Assembly (NCBI GenBank): GCA_905250025.1
Contig: CAJNOJ010000302.1
Location: forward strand, 1,847 to 65,846
Direction: 5' to 3'
Source: Adineta ricciae
Taxonomy: Eukaryota; Rotifera; Eurotatoria; Adinetida; Adinetidae
Length of the DNA stretch: 64,000 nt
The number at the start of each line of letters is the position of its first letter. Position 1 is the stretch's first letter. Positions 10,728 to 22,986 of this stretch are shown piece by piece. The notes under the pieces are model-generated. The model worked only from the letters and a program-made list of their open reading frames with translations, ran no database searches and was not told the origin of the DNA. Both the position numbers and the translations under genes were made by a program.

Positions 10728-11505
10728 AGATAATCATAAGCGGCAGAGCCATTAGGTCTGGGTAGACTCAGATTCGGATGTATTAAAGGCTTGGATAGGC
10801 TCGATTGCACGGGAAAATCAAGATCATCAGCCAACTTATAGTTCAAAATACTGCATTCGAAGGAAATATCTCCAAGATTTCCCTCAATTTCGAAGGATGC
10901 TGTTTCTAGATTCCTTTCAATTTGCAAGAAAATCTTCTGATATCCGTCATATATTTGAAGCATGTTTCCTAACCTGTCTCTAATTCGAGAGCATGCTCTC
11001 AATTTTTCTTTAATCTGTAATAAAAAAGGTCGGATAAATTCACTGGTATTTGAACGAAAAGTTCTTCTTTCTCTCCTTTGTTTTAAGAATTTAAAAATTT
11101 TCTCCGATCTAAAAAATGTTTCATTATTTTTCCGCTAATATGTGAGAAAAGCTCTCAAAGATAAAAAAAAGACTTTTGGACTCATATGATAGTTAAGAAA
11201 TCTAAATCACGTTCTAACCTTTGTCACCACCATCAATAGGGTAGGTTTGTCTATTTTTTTGAAAATTTTTCACGAGCACTAGAGCTGCTAGCTTAATATT
11301 AAAAAGAAGGATTATTTAGTTGCTGTTGATAGTGCAGCTGTTATTAGGGGCGGAAAAATATTGAGAACTATTTTTACCATTAGCAAAAACAGAAATCACT
11401 ATTGACATTGACTAGCTAGAAATAAACGCGACCGTATCTATAGTCTTTTGGTGAAAACCAATGTTATTTTTTTACGTGAGAATCAAATAAAAAGTGGTAA
11501 ATTAT

Positions 11506-12025
11506 ATCGGTGTGAAGCTAGCACCACGTAAGTAAGAATTTTTGTCACAATGAATTCCCGTCCGTGAACACTAGCCTATTCGATTCAGAAATTAATTCTG
11601 CATCGAACGGTACCACTTCTATTCGCGGACAAACGAGAGGGAAAAGTTTTCTTTGATTTTTATTTGTCCCCTATACATGTATAAACGTCATTGTACGACA
11701 GTCGGCTCGCAATCTCTCGTCACAGAATGAATTCCCGTATATGGAAAACAGTCCAATCGATTCAGAATTTAATTCTGCATCGAACGGTACCACTTCTATT
11801 CGCGGACAAATGACTGAGACGGAGCTTACCTCGATTTTCAATTTTTGCTCTATAAGTACATAAATACAAGAAAAATCTTGAAGGAATTCTTCCATTCGTT
11901 TGCCCGTGGATAAAAATATCACCATTAGACTCATAATTAAATTCTGAATCGAATAGGCTAGTTTTCACGGACGACAATTCATTTTGACAAAATTTTTAGT
12001 TACGTGGTGCTAGCTTCACACCGAT
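11506..12025. mobile_element. Foldback (inverted-repeat) element, copy 1
   Basis: About 85 bp at each end are near-perfect inverted repeats (ATCGGTGTGAAGCTAGC at the left, its complement at 12009-12025). Inside, a block with TTCAGAATTTAATTCTGCAT is repeated at about 11579-11637 and 11757-11812 in one direction and as a diverged inverse at about 11893-11955. No transposase is encoded, so it is a MITE-like foldback element. The same element sits at 14070-14586 in the second copy. Confidence 0.75.
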
Positions 12026-12243
12026 GCATGGGAAAGTCTCAAAAGAGATTTCAGTGTTCAATATGTGTAACAGCTTAGAACAGGTTTGTTCGTTGAAGGA
12101 TTCTGAAATGATATCAACTAATACCTTTGAGAGCTAATTTCCATCTTTCTTTCACAATTCATCGTTCACATCTAAAGATTATTAATAAATTTCTATTGCT
12201 AAAGGCACAGATTATTTTAAAAAAGTCTAACAAACAATCCAGG

Positions 12244-12475
12244 CCAAAGATTTGATTCCGACATTGGAAACAATTCTGCTATTGAATATTTGACAGAAAG
12301 TCATGTGCTATGGATACATCTTCATATTAAGTCTGATCAAGCGCTAGAAGAAAAATATTCACCCAGGGAGCTACTCTTTCTTTTCATAATATATAATATA
12401 TACCTATTTTTGCTATTTCAACGAAGTTGCGATCGTACTGTGAGGCACTGTCGCCGAAAATTGCGATGCGTATAG
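12244..12475 (+). other. Exon-like fragment of unknown protein, copy 1
   Basis: After a possible acceptor (AACAATCCAG ending near 12242) the frame reads QRFDSDIGNNSAIEYLTES and then WIHLHIKSDQALEEKYSPR before turning hydrophobic and stopping at 12475. The near-identical second copy is at 14800-15036. I do not recognise the domain. The first 40 residues look like real protein; the rest (FLFIIYNIYLFLLF) is AT-rich and probably intronic. Confidence 0.35.
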
Positions 12476-13143
12476 TGCAATTTCGCGGACTGTGATTTTT
12501 TTATCGCAATTGCGCATATTTGTGACGCAGTTCTGTTAAAAATATTTAAAAAGCCGAACACGAGGGTAAAATTAATGTTTTGTGTTGTTTCTATTATTGC
12601 GTTCTCTCTTCTGTTTCTGAATAAATAAACTGCAATGAACAATTATCAAGGTATGTTATTTTTAATCTTTTCCTTTCTCTGATATATTGGCTTATGAAAA
12701 TTTTTCTCATGTTTACTTTGTGACAGTCGTATATAAATTAGTGCTTCACCGTGGGCAAATATTTTATTCTTGTAAATACATCACTCTATTGCACAATAGA
12801 AAAAAGTAGGTCTGCATTTTCCTCTTTAAGTACAGATAAAATATAATATTTTCAATACTTTTCGGACAAACTCCGAGATTCAGTCTGTCGTCATTTGCTT
12901 TTTTTGTCAAATTATCATAGAGATTTTTCCTAGATTTATTGAAAACTAGAAAACTGTCAGAGTAACTTTTCCTTCCAACATTTTTCTTCATATACATTTA
13001 ATGTTAAATCAATAGGAACGATCGAATCAATCAATAATGGAAGGGATCGAACTTGGTTTCACCGACATATCGTCAGTTCCGCCAATGTACAGGCACGATA
13101 CACATCAGAATCATGCGAATGCTAGCACAAACAGATGGCCAGN

Positions 13144-13201
13144 TTGCATCACTTGCAATCGTGCAAATCTCTTGTATAATTAGAACTTCTTTATCCCTTC
13201 A
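13144..13201 (-). repeat. Inverted copy of the PIF1 tail at a contig start
   Basis: This is the reverse complement of 10500-10557, placed directly after the single N at 13143 and before the second 2.44-kb copy. Confidence 0.8.
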
Positions 13202-13259
13202 ATGAGCTTCAAAACATATCGTTGGTTCGATTATTCAAACAACATCGTTTGTTCTGACG

Positions 13260-15703
13260 GTGGGTCGTGATAGAATAGGCGAGTATAAGAGATAATCATA
13301 AGCGGCAGAGCCATTAGGTCTGGGTAGACTCAGATTCGGATGTATTAAAGGCTTGGATAGGCTCGATTGCACGGAAAAATCAAGATCATCAGCCAACTTA
13401 TAGTTCAAAATACTGCATTCGAAGGAAATATCTCCAAGATTTCCCTCAATTTCGAAGGATGTTGTTTCTAGATTGCTTTCAATTTGCAAGAAAATCTTCT
13501 GATATCCGTCATATATTTGAAGCATGTTTCCTAACCTGTCTCTAATTCGAGAGAATGCTCTCAATTTTTCTTTAACCTGTAATAAAAAAAAGTCGGATAA
13601 ATTCACTGATATTTGAACGAAAAGTTCTTCTTTCTCTCCTTTGTTTTAAGAATTTAAAAAATTTACTCCGATCTAAAAAATGTTTCATTATTTTTCCGCT
13701 AATATGTGAGAAAAGCTCTCAAAGATAAATAAAAGACTTTTGGACTCGTATGAAAGTTAAGAAATCTAAATCACGTTCTAACCTTTGTCACCACCATCAA
13801 TAGAGTAGGTTTGTCTATTTTTTTGAAAATTTTTCACGACCACTAGAGCTGCTAGCTTAATATTAAAAAGAAGGATTATTTAGTTGCTGTTGATAGTGCA
13901 GCTGTTATTAGGGGCGGAAAAATATCGAGAACTATTTTTACCATTAGCAAAAACAGAAATCACTATTGACATTGACTAGCTAGAAATAAACGCGACCGTA
14001 TCTATAGTCTTTTGGTGGAAACCAATGTTATTTTTTTACGTGAGAATCAAATAAAAAGTGGTAAATTATATCAGTGTGAAGCTAGCACCACGTAACTAAG
14101 AATTTTGTCACAATGAATTCCCGTCCGCGAACACTAGCCTATTCGATTCAGAAATTAATTCTCAGTCTAATGGTGATATTTTTATCCGTGGGCAAACGAG
14201 AGGGAAAAGTTTTCTTTGATTTTATTTGTCCTCTATACATGTATATGCGTCATTGTACGACAGTTGGCACGCAATCTCTTGTCACAGAATGAATTCCCGT
14301 ACATGGAAAACAGTCCAATCGATTCAGAATTTAATTCTGCATCGAACGGTACCACTTCTATTCACGGACAAACGACTGAGACGGAGCTTACCTTGATTTT
14401 CAATTTTTGCTCTGTAAGTACATAAATACAAGAAAATCTTGAGGGAATTTTTTCGTTCGATTACCCGTGAATAAAAATATTACCATTAGACTCAGAATTA
14501 AATTCTGAATCGAATAGGCTAATTTTCATAGACAGGAATTCATTTTGACAAAATTCTTAGTTACTTGGTGCTAGCTTCACATCGATACATGGAAAAGTCT
14601 CAAAAGAGATTTCAGTGTTCAATATGTGTAACAGCTTAGAACAGGTTTGTTCGTTGCAGAATTCTGAAATTACTTCAACTAATACCTTTGAGAGGTAATT
14701 TCTATCTTTCTTTTACAATTCATCGTTCACATCTAAAGATTATTAATAAATTTCTATTAGTAAAGGCACAGATTATTTTTAAAAAGTCTAACAAACAATC
14801 CAGGCCAACGATTTGACTCCGACATTGGAAAAAATTCTGCTATTGAATATTTGACAGAAAGTCATGCGCTATGGATACATCTTCATATTAAGTCTGATCA
14901 AGCGCTAGAAGAAAAATATTCACCCAGGGAGCTACTCTTTCTTTTCATAATATATAATATATACCTGTTTTTACTATTTCAACGAAGTTGCGATCGTACT
15001 GTGAGGCACTGTCGCCGAAAATTGCGAGGCGTATAGTGCAATTTCGCGGACTGTGATTTTTTTATCGCAATTGCGCATATTTGTGACGCAGTTCTGTTAA
15101 AAATATTTAAAAAGCCGAACACGAGTGTAAAAATTAATGTTTTTTGCTGTTTCTATTATTGCGTTCTCCCTTCTCTTTCTGAATAAATAAACTGCAATGA
15201 ACAATTATCAAGGTATGTTATTTTTAATCTTTTCCTTTCTCTGATATATTGGTTTATGAAAATGTTTCTCATGTTTACTTTGTGACAGTCGTATATAAAT
15301 TAGTGCTTCACTGTGGACAAATATTCTATTCTTTTAAATAAATCATTCTATTGCATAATAGAAAAAAGTAGGTCTGCATTTTCCTCTTTAAGTACGGATA
15401 AAATATAATATTTTCAATACTTTTCGGACAAACTCCGAGATTCAGTCTTTCGTCATTTGCTTTTTTGCCAAATTATCATAGAGATTCTTCCTAGATTTAT
15501 TGAAAACTAGAAAACTGTCAGAGTAACTTTCCGTTCCAACATTTTTCTTCATATACATTTAATGTTAAATCAATAGGAACGATCGAATCAATCAATAATG
15601 GAAGGGATCGAACTTGGTTTCACCGACATATCGTCAGTTCCGCCAATGTACAGGCACGATACACATCAGAATCATGCGAATGCTAGCACAAACAGATGGC
15701 CAG
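13260..15703. repeat. 2.44-kb segment, copy 2 of direct pair
   Basis: Collinear with 10698-13142, differing by scattered substitutions, a few small indels and one exchange inside the foldback element. Confidence 0.85.
14070..14586. mobile_element. Foldback element, copy 2, with arm exchange
   Basis: Same element as 11506-12025. Around 14160-14200 the left inner block reads CTCAGTCTAATGGTGATATT, which in copy 1 is found only as the inverse in the right arm (about 11893-11935). So a segment has moved from one arm to the other. Confidence 0.75.
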
Positions 15704-15819
15704 TACAACACGACATTAACGGGTAAAGGAAATGTATGGTTTTTTTTGTGATTAGACATCTATATTCATTTATCAGCATTAGCTGTAAAATCTATCTTTT
15801 TCTTTTTGCATATAAACAG

Positions 15820-16018
15820 CGCCAACAAGACTTCCATACGCGAATCAGGATGGTTTAAACCGATTGTCATTGCGTCAGTGATTTTCGCGATTACCATTAT
15901 CATAATTTTGGTAATCGCTCTTCCAATAGCATTAACATCAAAAAAGGATGCTACAGATACAAAGGTAAACAATAAAAAAGACCAAAAGATAAAATGTCCA
16001 AAAGAATTCATAAAGTAA
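15820..16018 (+). pseudogene. Single-transmembrane exon of a lost surface protein, copy A
   Basis: An acceptor at 15818-15819 (CATATAAACAG) opens a frame reading SANKTSIRESGW, then a 25-residue hydrophobic helix (IVIASVIFAITIIIILVIAL), then PIALTSKKDATDTK. A donor GTAAAC follows at about 15964; without splicing the frame stops at 16018. Type II membrane anchors of this form precede FG-GAP or Kelch ectodomains in bdelloid proteins I recall, but no ectodomain follows here. The Kelch exon 3.7 kb downstream is a possible former partner. A near copy is at 22813-22986. Confidence 0.55.
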
Positions 16019-17265
16019 AGCATTGAATACATCACTACTTGCAAAAGTTGACAACGAAATGAGTATCACTCATGCTACTACTGTAGCAGTATAAGCAACG
16101 ATATTTTTATACCTCGTGTGTCCTTATTGAGTGATGGCCATTTTGTTGTTGACCATTGCAAACACTCATATTCTCCATTTAATTCTTTTGGAGATTTTTT
16201 TATTCGATCTTTATCTTTTCACATATTATTTTCAATATTTTTCATAGACAATCAAAACAACAACAATCACAATAACAAGTATGAAATATTTTATCTTATT
16301 TTACGAAGATGCAAAAAAGAGCATTTTTCACACAAGAAAACAATACTTTTGTCTTGCCTTTTAAAATAAACAAAAATTAAACAAATAGATCAATAGAAAA
16401 AATTGTTTATAAGCAACTAGCGGAAGTACCCGGTGGATATTCAGATAATGAGACCTGACATGTTTTGCGTGTCCAAAGAAAACAGTAACTACTTGATTTT
16501 TTAAGCTTCTTAGTGTACAACAATGTAACATAGCACTTTGCTGCTACTTTTTCAACTTTTATTTTTACTAATCCGTATTTCAACCATTAAGATATTTTCT
16601 AAGTGATTTTAGTTACGAAACCCTGCAATCCTATTGTCCAGTTCATACTGGATTACCTGTGGAAAGTCCAGAATAGCCATAGACTAATTAGATCATATGA
16701 GATATTATGTGTGAGCGCTCAGACTGCCTTTATTACATGCCGGCTCCGATATTTTCAAACCCTGTATTCCTCAAGGATGCAGAATCTGCCGTAAAAATGA
16801 AAAATTTCCCCCAACGCAAAAAAAAATCTGTCAGAAATTTCCCCTGAGTATTTGAGTAAAAGAATTAATATAGTAACATAATACTCTACTAATGAAGATC
16901 GACTATTTACATATAAAATAATATTTACAATTAAAAAGAAATTTCTTACCAGTTTTGTTTAGAAAAAAGTCCATAGTCAATAATTCCTCAAAAATTTCCC
17001 CAAACCCGCGTTGACGTCGAAGGGCAGATTCTGCACCCATGGCATTCCTATTGGTCAGCTCTCTAAATCGCCTATAAAACGTTTTGAACTGCTTTTTTTC
17101 AAAACGGAGTAGATGTCGACTTTTCTTAGGATCTAAGTAAGCGTCGTGGAAGGTTTCATCTCACTAGCTATTAGAAAGACGGAATGCATAGCGAATAAAC
17201 AAACAGACAGAGAGATAAATATCCTTCTTTCAATATATAGATTTATTATTTTTAAAATAGCTTCA

Positions 17266-17412
17266 ACGGCGACTACAAGAACAACAACAACATCACCATT
17301 ATCATCATCGTCATCATCAACAACAGCAACATTAACAACAACAGTAACAGTAACAGTAACAACAACAGCAACAGTAACAGCAACAGTAACAACAACAGCA
17401 ACAACAACACAA
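17266..17412. repeat. ACA/ACAGTA microsatellite, copy A
   Basis: Runs of ACA, ATC and ACAGTA units. The counterpart at 24236-24343 is shorter and lacks the ACAGTA expansion, so repeat length differs between the two copies. Frames through it give Thr-rich peptides without domain content. Confidence 0.8.
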
Positions 17413-18146
17413 GGACTAAGAAGTCAGTATTATAATAAGATAATTATCGACTATTTCGTAAAGCCTTTCAGCGCAATCCCTAGCAGGATTAAACTTGAAA
17501 CATAATGAGACTATTTCGATTATTCCTATAGAGATTTTTCTATGAATAACTGTTGTGTTTTTGCATTACAGCTAAATTCTCTCATGCCCGTGATCCTTTG
17601 CGCACATGAATCAGTTGATGGTGTTTCAAACATTAAGATGATTTCTAAGTAATTTTAGTTACGAAACCCTGCAATCCTATTGTCCAGTTCACACTGAATT
17701 ACCCGTGGAAAGTCCAGGATAGCCAAAGACTAATTAGATCATATGAGATATTATGTGTGAGCGCTCAGACTGCCTTTACTACATGCCAGCTCCGATATTT
17801 TCAAACCCTGCATTCCTATTGGTCAGTTCCGTAAATTCGTCTGTAGAGATTGTTGGACTGCTTTTTTCCGGAGCAAAGTAGATGTCGACCTCCCTCTGAA
17901 GCTAATGGACCATCGTAAAAATTTCCATCCTGCCAGCTATCTCAAGGACTGAGTGTATAGCGAACAAATAAAGAGATAGCCAGACAAACTTTCTTCTTTA
18001 TATACAGTAAGGTGCAAAGAAAAGTTGCTGTTTATTACATAGACTTTGTTTGATCAGGGTCTCAACGTGTTTCCAGCTATTATTCTGTCGTTATATAAAA
18101 ATGTTAGGTACTACCCCTATGTATTTAGTGAGGCTGATATTGGTGG

Positions 18147-19673
18147 TAGTCTGTTGTTTTGCCTTGTAAAAACTGCTCATGATCAGAGTACAAGCTGTAT
18201 GTAAAATATTCCTTTTAGATTGGATGATAAAATTTTCCAGATCGAGAGCCGTAGCACTGTGTAGTTGTGAGGCTGACAAGTTGATCTCACCAATCATATG
18301 CACATGATATTGCTAATTGGGTACTTAATCACTTTAGTTCCAATACTCAATAGATGAAGGAGAATGTCCGCGCTTTTAGATTTAATATACATACAGTTTA
18401 ATATTACTATTTTAACTTTAACTTCTGGAAAACGTTTTTAAGTCATTTTTATATTACCCTTGCACCTCGCTACAGGTTTGAAGTTTCAGGCCCATCGATA
18501 CATACGAGGATATGTTGCAGTTCGGTCAAAAGCTGTCATAAAAAACCCTGATGATACTTCGAGAGGTTGCTTTTTATTCGATAACAATGTAGAAAGTTAT
18601 AAAAGTTATCAGGTACTTTGATAGTCTCGCAAGTGTCCGGTTTAGCCTGATGAGGTGAGGGCGTACCTGAAAAAGACGTCAAAAATACTCCCGGATATGG
18701 TCTCATTAACATTCCAATTCTTGCATAGTTTCATTTATAAAACTTTTGATATTTCTAGAAGTCATACAACGTCGATATGTTCTTGCGTTCAAATGTTATT
18801 TTACAAACATAGAGCTTAATGAAAGCCCACTATATTTAATACGATGAGATTGAAAAGTTAGTTGCATCAGTCTCAGACCTGTTTAGTTGTAGACCTAGAT
18901 TGCAAGTAGTGTAGAAATCGTTAATTTCATTCGAGTTTTAAACTCCATAAGTTTAATAGTTGAATAGTTTAAAACTCGAGTTACGGAGTTTAATACTCGA
19001 AATGGCTTCTCGAGTTGTACATGTATGATTATTTCTGCTTGCTCATAGTTTTCCTTAGTGTATTGTATTACTATTGCTATAGTAATCGAATCGATGCTTG
19101 CAATGCAACGACACAAATAATTTTTCGTTTTAATTTTATGTTAGATTTTCTATTATAACTGTTTTTTGAGGGATCAAAACGAATCATGAAATCTCTGAGA
19201 AGAAAAAAACAAATCCCAAATAATACGTTGATTTCAATCTCATTTTGTGGAAGCTACAGGCTAATTATATAGAAACCGGGTCTGCTAAATTTTCTTTCGG
19301 ACCCGGATCCGCATCCAAATCTGGCGTGGATCTAGGTGCGGATTGATCCCCTCCTCCCTAATTTATTAATTTTCAGTAAGTTTGATACATAATGAAGATT
19401 ATTTCATCGTTGATTTTTCTCTGTAACTAAGGTATTAGAAATTGCTTTATATTCTAATTCAAATGAGACATCTCACCTGTATGTTTCTATATATTCATTT
19501 TTCAATTTCAATATTACTCGGATTATATATCTACAAGACGACGTAAGCACTTTTATTGAAGTCTTGAAATAATGTCCTTTATGATTCATCGATCAATAAA
19601 CTATTGATATGGTTTAATTTGAAGTTGTTTTGATCAAGAAATCTTATTTTTCTTACGTCTTTTCCACATTTAG
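18147..19673. other. AT-rich non-coding stretch
   Basis: No exon is convincing. A small palindromic patch built on GTTTAAAACTCGAG lies around 18930-19015. The 3' part must include the intron and any 5' exon of the Kelch gene. Confidence 0.4.
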
Positions 19674-20704
19674 GGTGGACAATGACAACAGACATGAATG
19701 ACGCACGACGTTTTCATAGAGCATCTATATTATTAAATGGACAAATATTAGTTACTGGTGGATATTATAGTATCAGAGGTGATAGTTTTCTTCGTAGTGC
19801 TGAGTTGTATGATCCATCGACAAGTACTTGGACGACGAAAGCAAACATGAATGCTGCACGAGTTAGACATACAGCATCCATATTATCAAATGGAACAATA
19901 TTAGTTGCGGGTGGATCTAGTGTATCTACTTACCCCTATAGTGCTGAATTGTATGATCCATCAACAAATCATTGGACAATGACACCAAACATGAATGCTG
20001 CACGAAGTGGACATACAGCATCCGTATTATCAAATGGAAAAATATTAGTTACTGGTGGATCTAATATTGATAGTGATAGTAATGAATATCTGAGTAGTGC
20101 TGAATTGTATGATCCATTAACGAATAATTGGACAATAACAGCAAACATGACTGTTGCACGACGTGCGCATACAGCATCCATGTTATCGAATGGAACAATA
20201 TTAGTTATTGGTGGATATGGTGGTATTGATGATGGATATCTTAATAGTACTGAATTGTATGATCCATCGACAAGTACTTGGACGATGAAAGCAAACATGA
20301 ACGCTGCACGAGGTGAACATACAGCCACTATATTATCAAATGGAACAATATTAGTTACTGGTGGAACTGATGTTGGTATTCTTGATAGTACTGAATTGTA
20401 TGATCCATCGACAAATATTTGGACAAGAATGCCAAAGATGAATGCTCCACGAAGTGGGCATACAGCATCTACATTATCAAATGGAACAATATTAGTTGTT
20501 GGTGGAAATGCTGGTAGTAGTGGTGGATTTCTTAATAGTACTGAATTGTATGATCCATCAACAAATAATTGGACAATGAGAGCAAACATGAATGCTCCAC
20601 GAGGTACACATACAGCATCCGTATTATCAAATGGAACAATATTAGTTACTGGTGGATATGGTGGTAGTAATGTTGGTACTCTTAATAGTACTGAATTGTA
20701 TTAA
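19674..20704 (+). CDS. Kelch-repeat protein, truncated exon
   Basis: The frame opens after an acceptor (CCACATTTAG, ending 19673) with WTMTTDMNDARRFH, so at least one 5' exon is missing. It contains six full Kelch repeats and part of a seventh. Each unit follows the pattern RxxHTASxLSNGTILVTGG, then a glycine-rich turn, then SAELYDPSTNxWT. Kelch repeats fold into a beta-propeller that binds other proteins or glycans. The frame ends with TAA right after STELY, where DPST should follow, so the last blade is incomplete. The repeats are very similar at DNA level, which suggests recent internal duplication. It is probably a fragment of a larger surface protein rather than a working gene. Confidence 0.85.
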
Positions 20705-21537
20705 TGGACATTCACAGGACCATAGTTCTTTTTTAAAGTCTAGTGTCCAATTTTATTGTCTAATCAAATTATTTATTCAAGCATGTTTTGAGAATTTAAT
20801 ATTAACGAAATAATATACTACTTACACTTATTATGGTGAAAAAAAATCGATGAATTGTTTCATTACTGCTTCATTATTAAATTTCCTATCATCATAAACT
20901 GGAAAGATTGCAATACCGCTCATGTCGGCATATAATACTCGCTTTATCACCTAGTTCTTTCCATATCAGGCAGAATGTAGCACTATATAGGAGAACTTGA
21001 TCGAGAACGAAGAAAAGACGACTATCGACGTACACATCGGCTCGTTCCTGTGCTTATACATCAAGGCTCCATCGAAGAAAACCACTACTAAGTTATTAAG
21101 CAACATCATGCGTTCGAACCTAACCTATACCTCACTCTTTATAAGTTTATTTTGTTTTTCTTTCATGTACGAGACATAACGACATAAGTCATGGGTCTGT
21201 TCTTTCTTTCTCTATCAGCTTTATGACGAGTCTATCTGTTGTTTCTCTATTTTTTCCCGTTCATGAAAATTAGTTGTATCAGAGCTGAGCAACTCAATTC
21301 GATTCATTTTTTGAGTTGAAACGAGTTCACAGGTCGAACAATTCTATACTCAGAGCCCATCGAAACCAGCATCGGATTTGTTGACCTGGGTTGAGTTGAC
21401 TTGAGTTTAGAAAGATTTTTCATGTTCTCCGAATTCAATACAATTCAATTAAAAAAAAACCTTTATCGTTTAAGTGAAAATAGATCTGTTAAGCAAAAAT
21501 GTATCGAATAAAGTGTGTTGGTTTGTTTTATATTAGT
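20705..21537. other. Non-coding stretch; from 21161 on copied at 25079
   Basis: No coding exon seen. From about 21161 the sequence is collinear with 25079 onward. Around 21330-21400 it contains a degenerate match to the MITE at 40216-40427 (AGGTCGAACAAT and following). Confidence 0.5.
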
Positions 21538-22743
21538 TTCTGATGATAACACTGTAGAAACACAAGACGACGAAATGCAATGGTAAATTTTTGTCTAGTT
21601 TTAATAATCCGTTGTCATCTAGAATATATTAGATACTTTTAACGGGCAACTACTGATGTATGTACCTGGTTGTGGTGGCACTGGGAAGTCCCAATTAATT
21701 CGAGCAATTACTAACTATTTTCAACTAACAAATCGATGTAAAATGTTGCGTAAATTGGCACCAACATCCATAGCTGCTGCAGAAATTGATGGTTCAACAA
21801 TTCATTCATTCTTGGGTGAAAGTCGTAAGAGTTCTAAAAGGCAAACAGGTGCATTTAGACTAGCCGATGCAAAATTGGAGAATGAATGGCGTCACGTGAA
21901 GTATTTAATAATCGATGAAATGAGCATGGTAGGACTGAGCCTCTTGACTAGACTCAATCGAGTTGTGAAAACGGCAAAACATGTCAACTCAGAAGCGCCT
22001 TTTGGTGGTGTTAACGTGACCTTCTTCGGAGACTATTTGCAACACTCTCCAGTGCTAGACAAAGCTCTATGTTAAAGTTGTTCGTCCATGCAATAGTACA
22101 ACGATCGTCAAATTGATATACAACGTGCACAGAAAGTTATGTCTCAAATAAATTGTGTTGTAAAACTGGAGCAACAAATGCGAACGGAAGATGTAAAATA
22201 TTTGGAATTACTGAACAGATTACGGAATGGACAGTCGACAAGAGAAGATTATCAACTTCTTTGTTCACGCATTATTGAAAGTCCTAATTTAAAAATATCT
22301 CTACGACAAAACTCGCGAAACGAAGTATATTTTTAAAAATGCGTCTAATTTTTTGCCTAATTGTATATTCTATAATAGGCTCCTATGCTGGTCTTTCGCA
22401 ACACTGTTCGAACTCAAATCAATAATCGAGCTGTTTTGAATAAGGTTATCGAATTGAGAGTCGCGCCCATCGTATACGTCGCGCAAGCTCATGTCAGAGG
22501 TGCCATGATTGATGATCCACGATTATGCAAAGCTATTCTAGAACTTCCAGACAATATAAAACAACTGAGTTGGGACTTTCCAATGGAACACGTGGCGTGT
22601 TTCATCAACTTGTCTATGAGGAATGTCTTCAGCAAACTCAACCATATGAGAACAACTTCCTGGAACATACAAAATTTGTATTACAACCGAAATATGCTTT
22701 GGTGGAATTTCCGAGCTGCAAGCTTGACTATGCGTTGTCTAAA
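21538..22743 (+). pseudogene. PIF1-like helicase, copy 1, broken
   Basis: After a short exon (SDDNTVETQDDEMQ) and a 49-bp intron the frame gives a P-loop GCGGTGKS (Walker A), IDGSTIHSFLG, LIIDEMSMVG (Walker B) and FGGVNVTFFGDYLQ, all PIF1/SF1B landmarks. Lesions: a 5' deletion of about 195 bp relative to 25505-25700 in copy 2, stops at 22072-22074 and about 22094, and an internal deletion of about 64 bp near 22553 that removes GMPVLLTEN and shifts the frame. It ends at the single N at 22744. PIF1-type helicases in metazoan mobile DNA usually come from Helitrons; no Rep domain is seen here. Confidence 0.8.
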
Positions 22744-22812
22744 NGATTAGACATCTATATTCATTTATCAGCATTAGCTGTAAAATCTATCTTTTTCTTT
22801 TTGCATATAAAC

Positions 22813-22986
22813 AGCGCCAACAAGACTTCCATACGCGAATCAGGATGGTTTAAACCGATTGTCATCGCGTCAGTGATTTTCGTAATTACCATTATCTTAA
22901 TTTTGGTAATCGCCCTTCCAATAGCATTAACACCAAAAACGGATGCTACAGATACAAAGGTAAACAATAAAAAGATCGAAAAATAA
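22813..22986 (+). pseudogene. Single-transmembrane exon, copy B
   Basis: Copy of 15820-16018: SANKTSIRESGW, a hydrophobic helix, then IALTPKTDATDTK and a stop at 22986. It differs at a few residues (VITIILI for AITIIII, PKT for SKK). The reading is as open as copy A, but no downstream exon follows. Confidence 0.5.

Larger units (their letters stand above)
10698..13142. repeat. 2.44-kb segment, copy 1 of direct pair
   Basis: Collinear with 13260-15703 at high identity and ends exactly at the single N at 13143. It includes a foldback element and a short exon-like reading around 12245-12475. Because the copy ends at an assembly join, it may be a second haplotype rather than a true tandem duplication. 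Confidence 0.85.
15750..18146. repeat. 2.4-kb segment A, direct copy of 22745-25077
   Basis: Collinear with the contig bounded by the Ns at 22744 and 25078. It holds a single-TM exon, a trinucleotide microsatellite, and two diverged copies of a unit of about 190 bp (about 16588-16770 and 17632-17816). Confidence 0.85.

Noticed and set aside
10676..11002. 108-codon minus-strand frame, also open in the second copy (13235-13606)
   Set aside because: No known domain; the differences I could see between the two copies within it all change an amino acid (R/S, A/T, P/S, C/F) and none is silent, which does not look like selection on a protein. The 3' end also overlaps the helicase tail in another frame.
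17146..17505. Threonine-rich 119-codon frame
   Set aside because: It translates a microsatellite; the homologous copy (24107-24436) has a different repeat length and there is no domain outside the repeat.
19969..20589. 206-codon minus-strand frame across the Kelch exon
   Set aside because: Antisense shadow of the repeated Kelch coding sequence; its repeats mirror the Kelch repeats.
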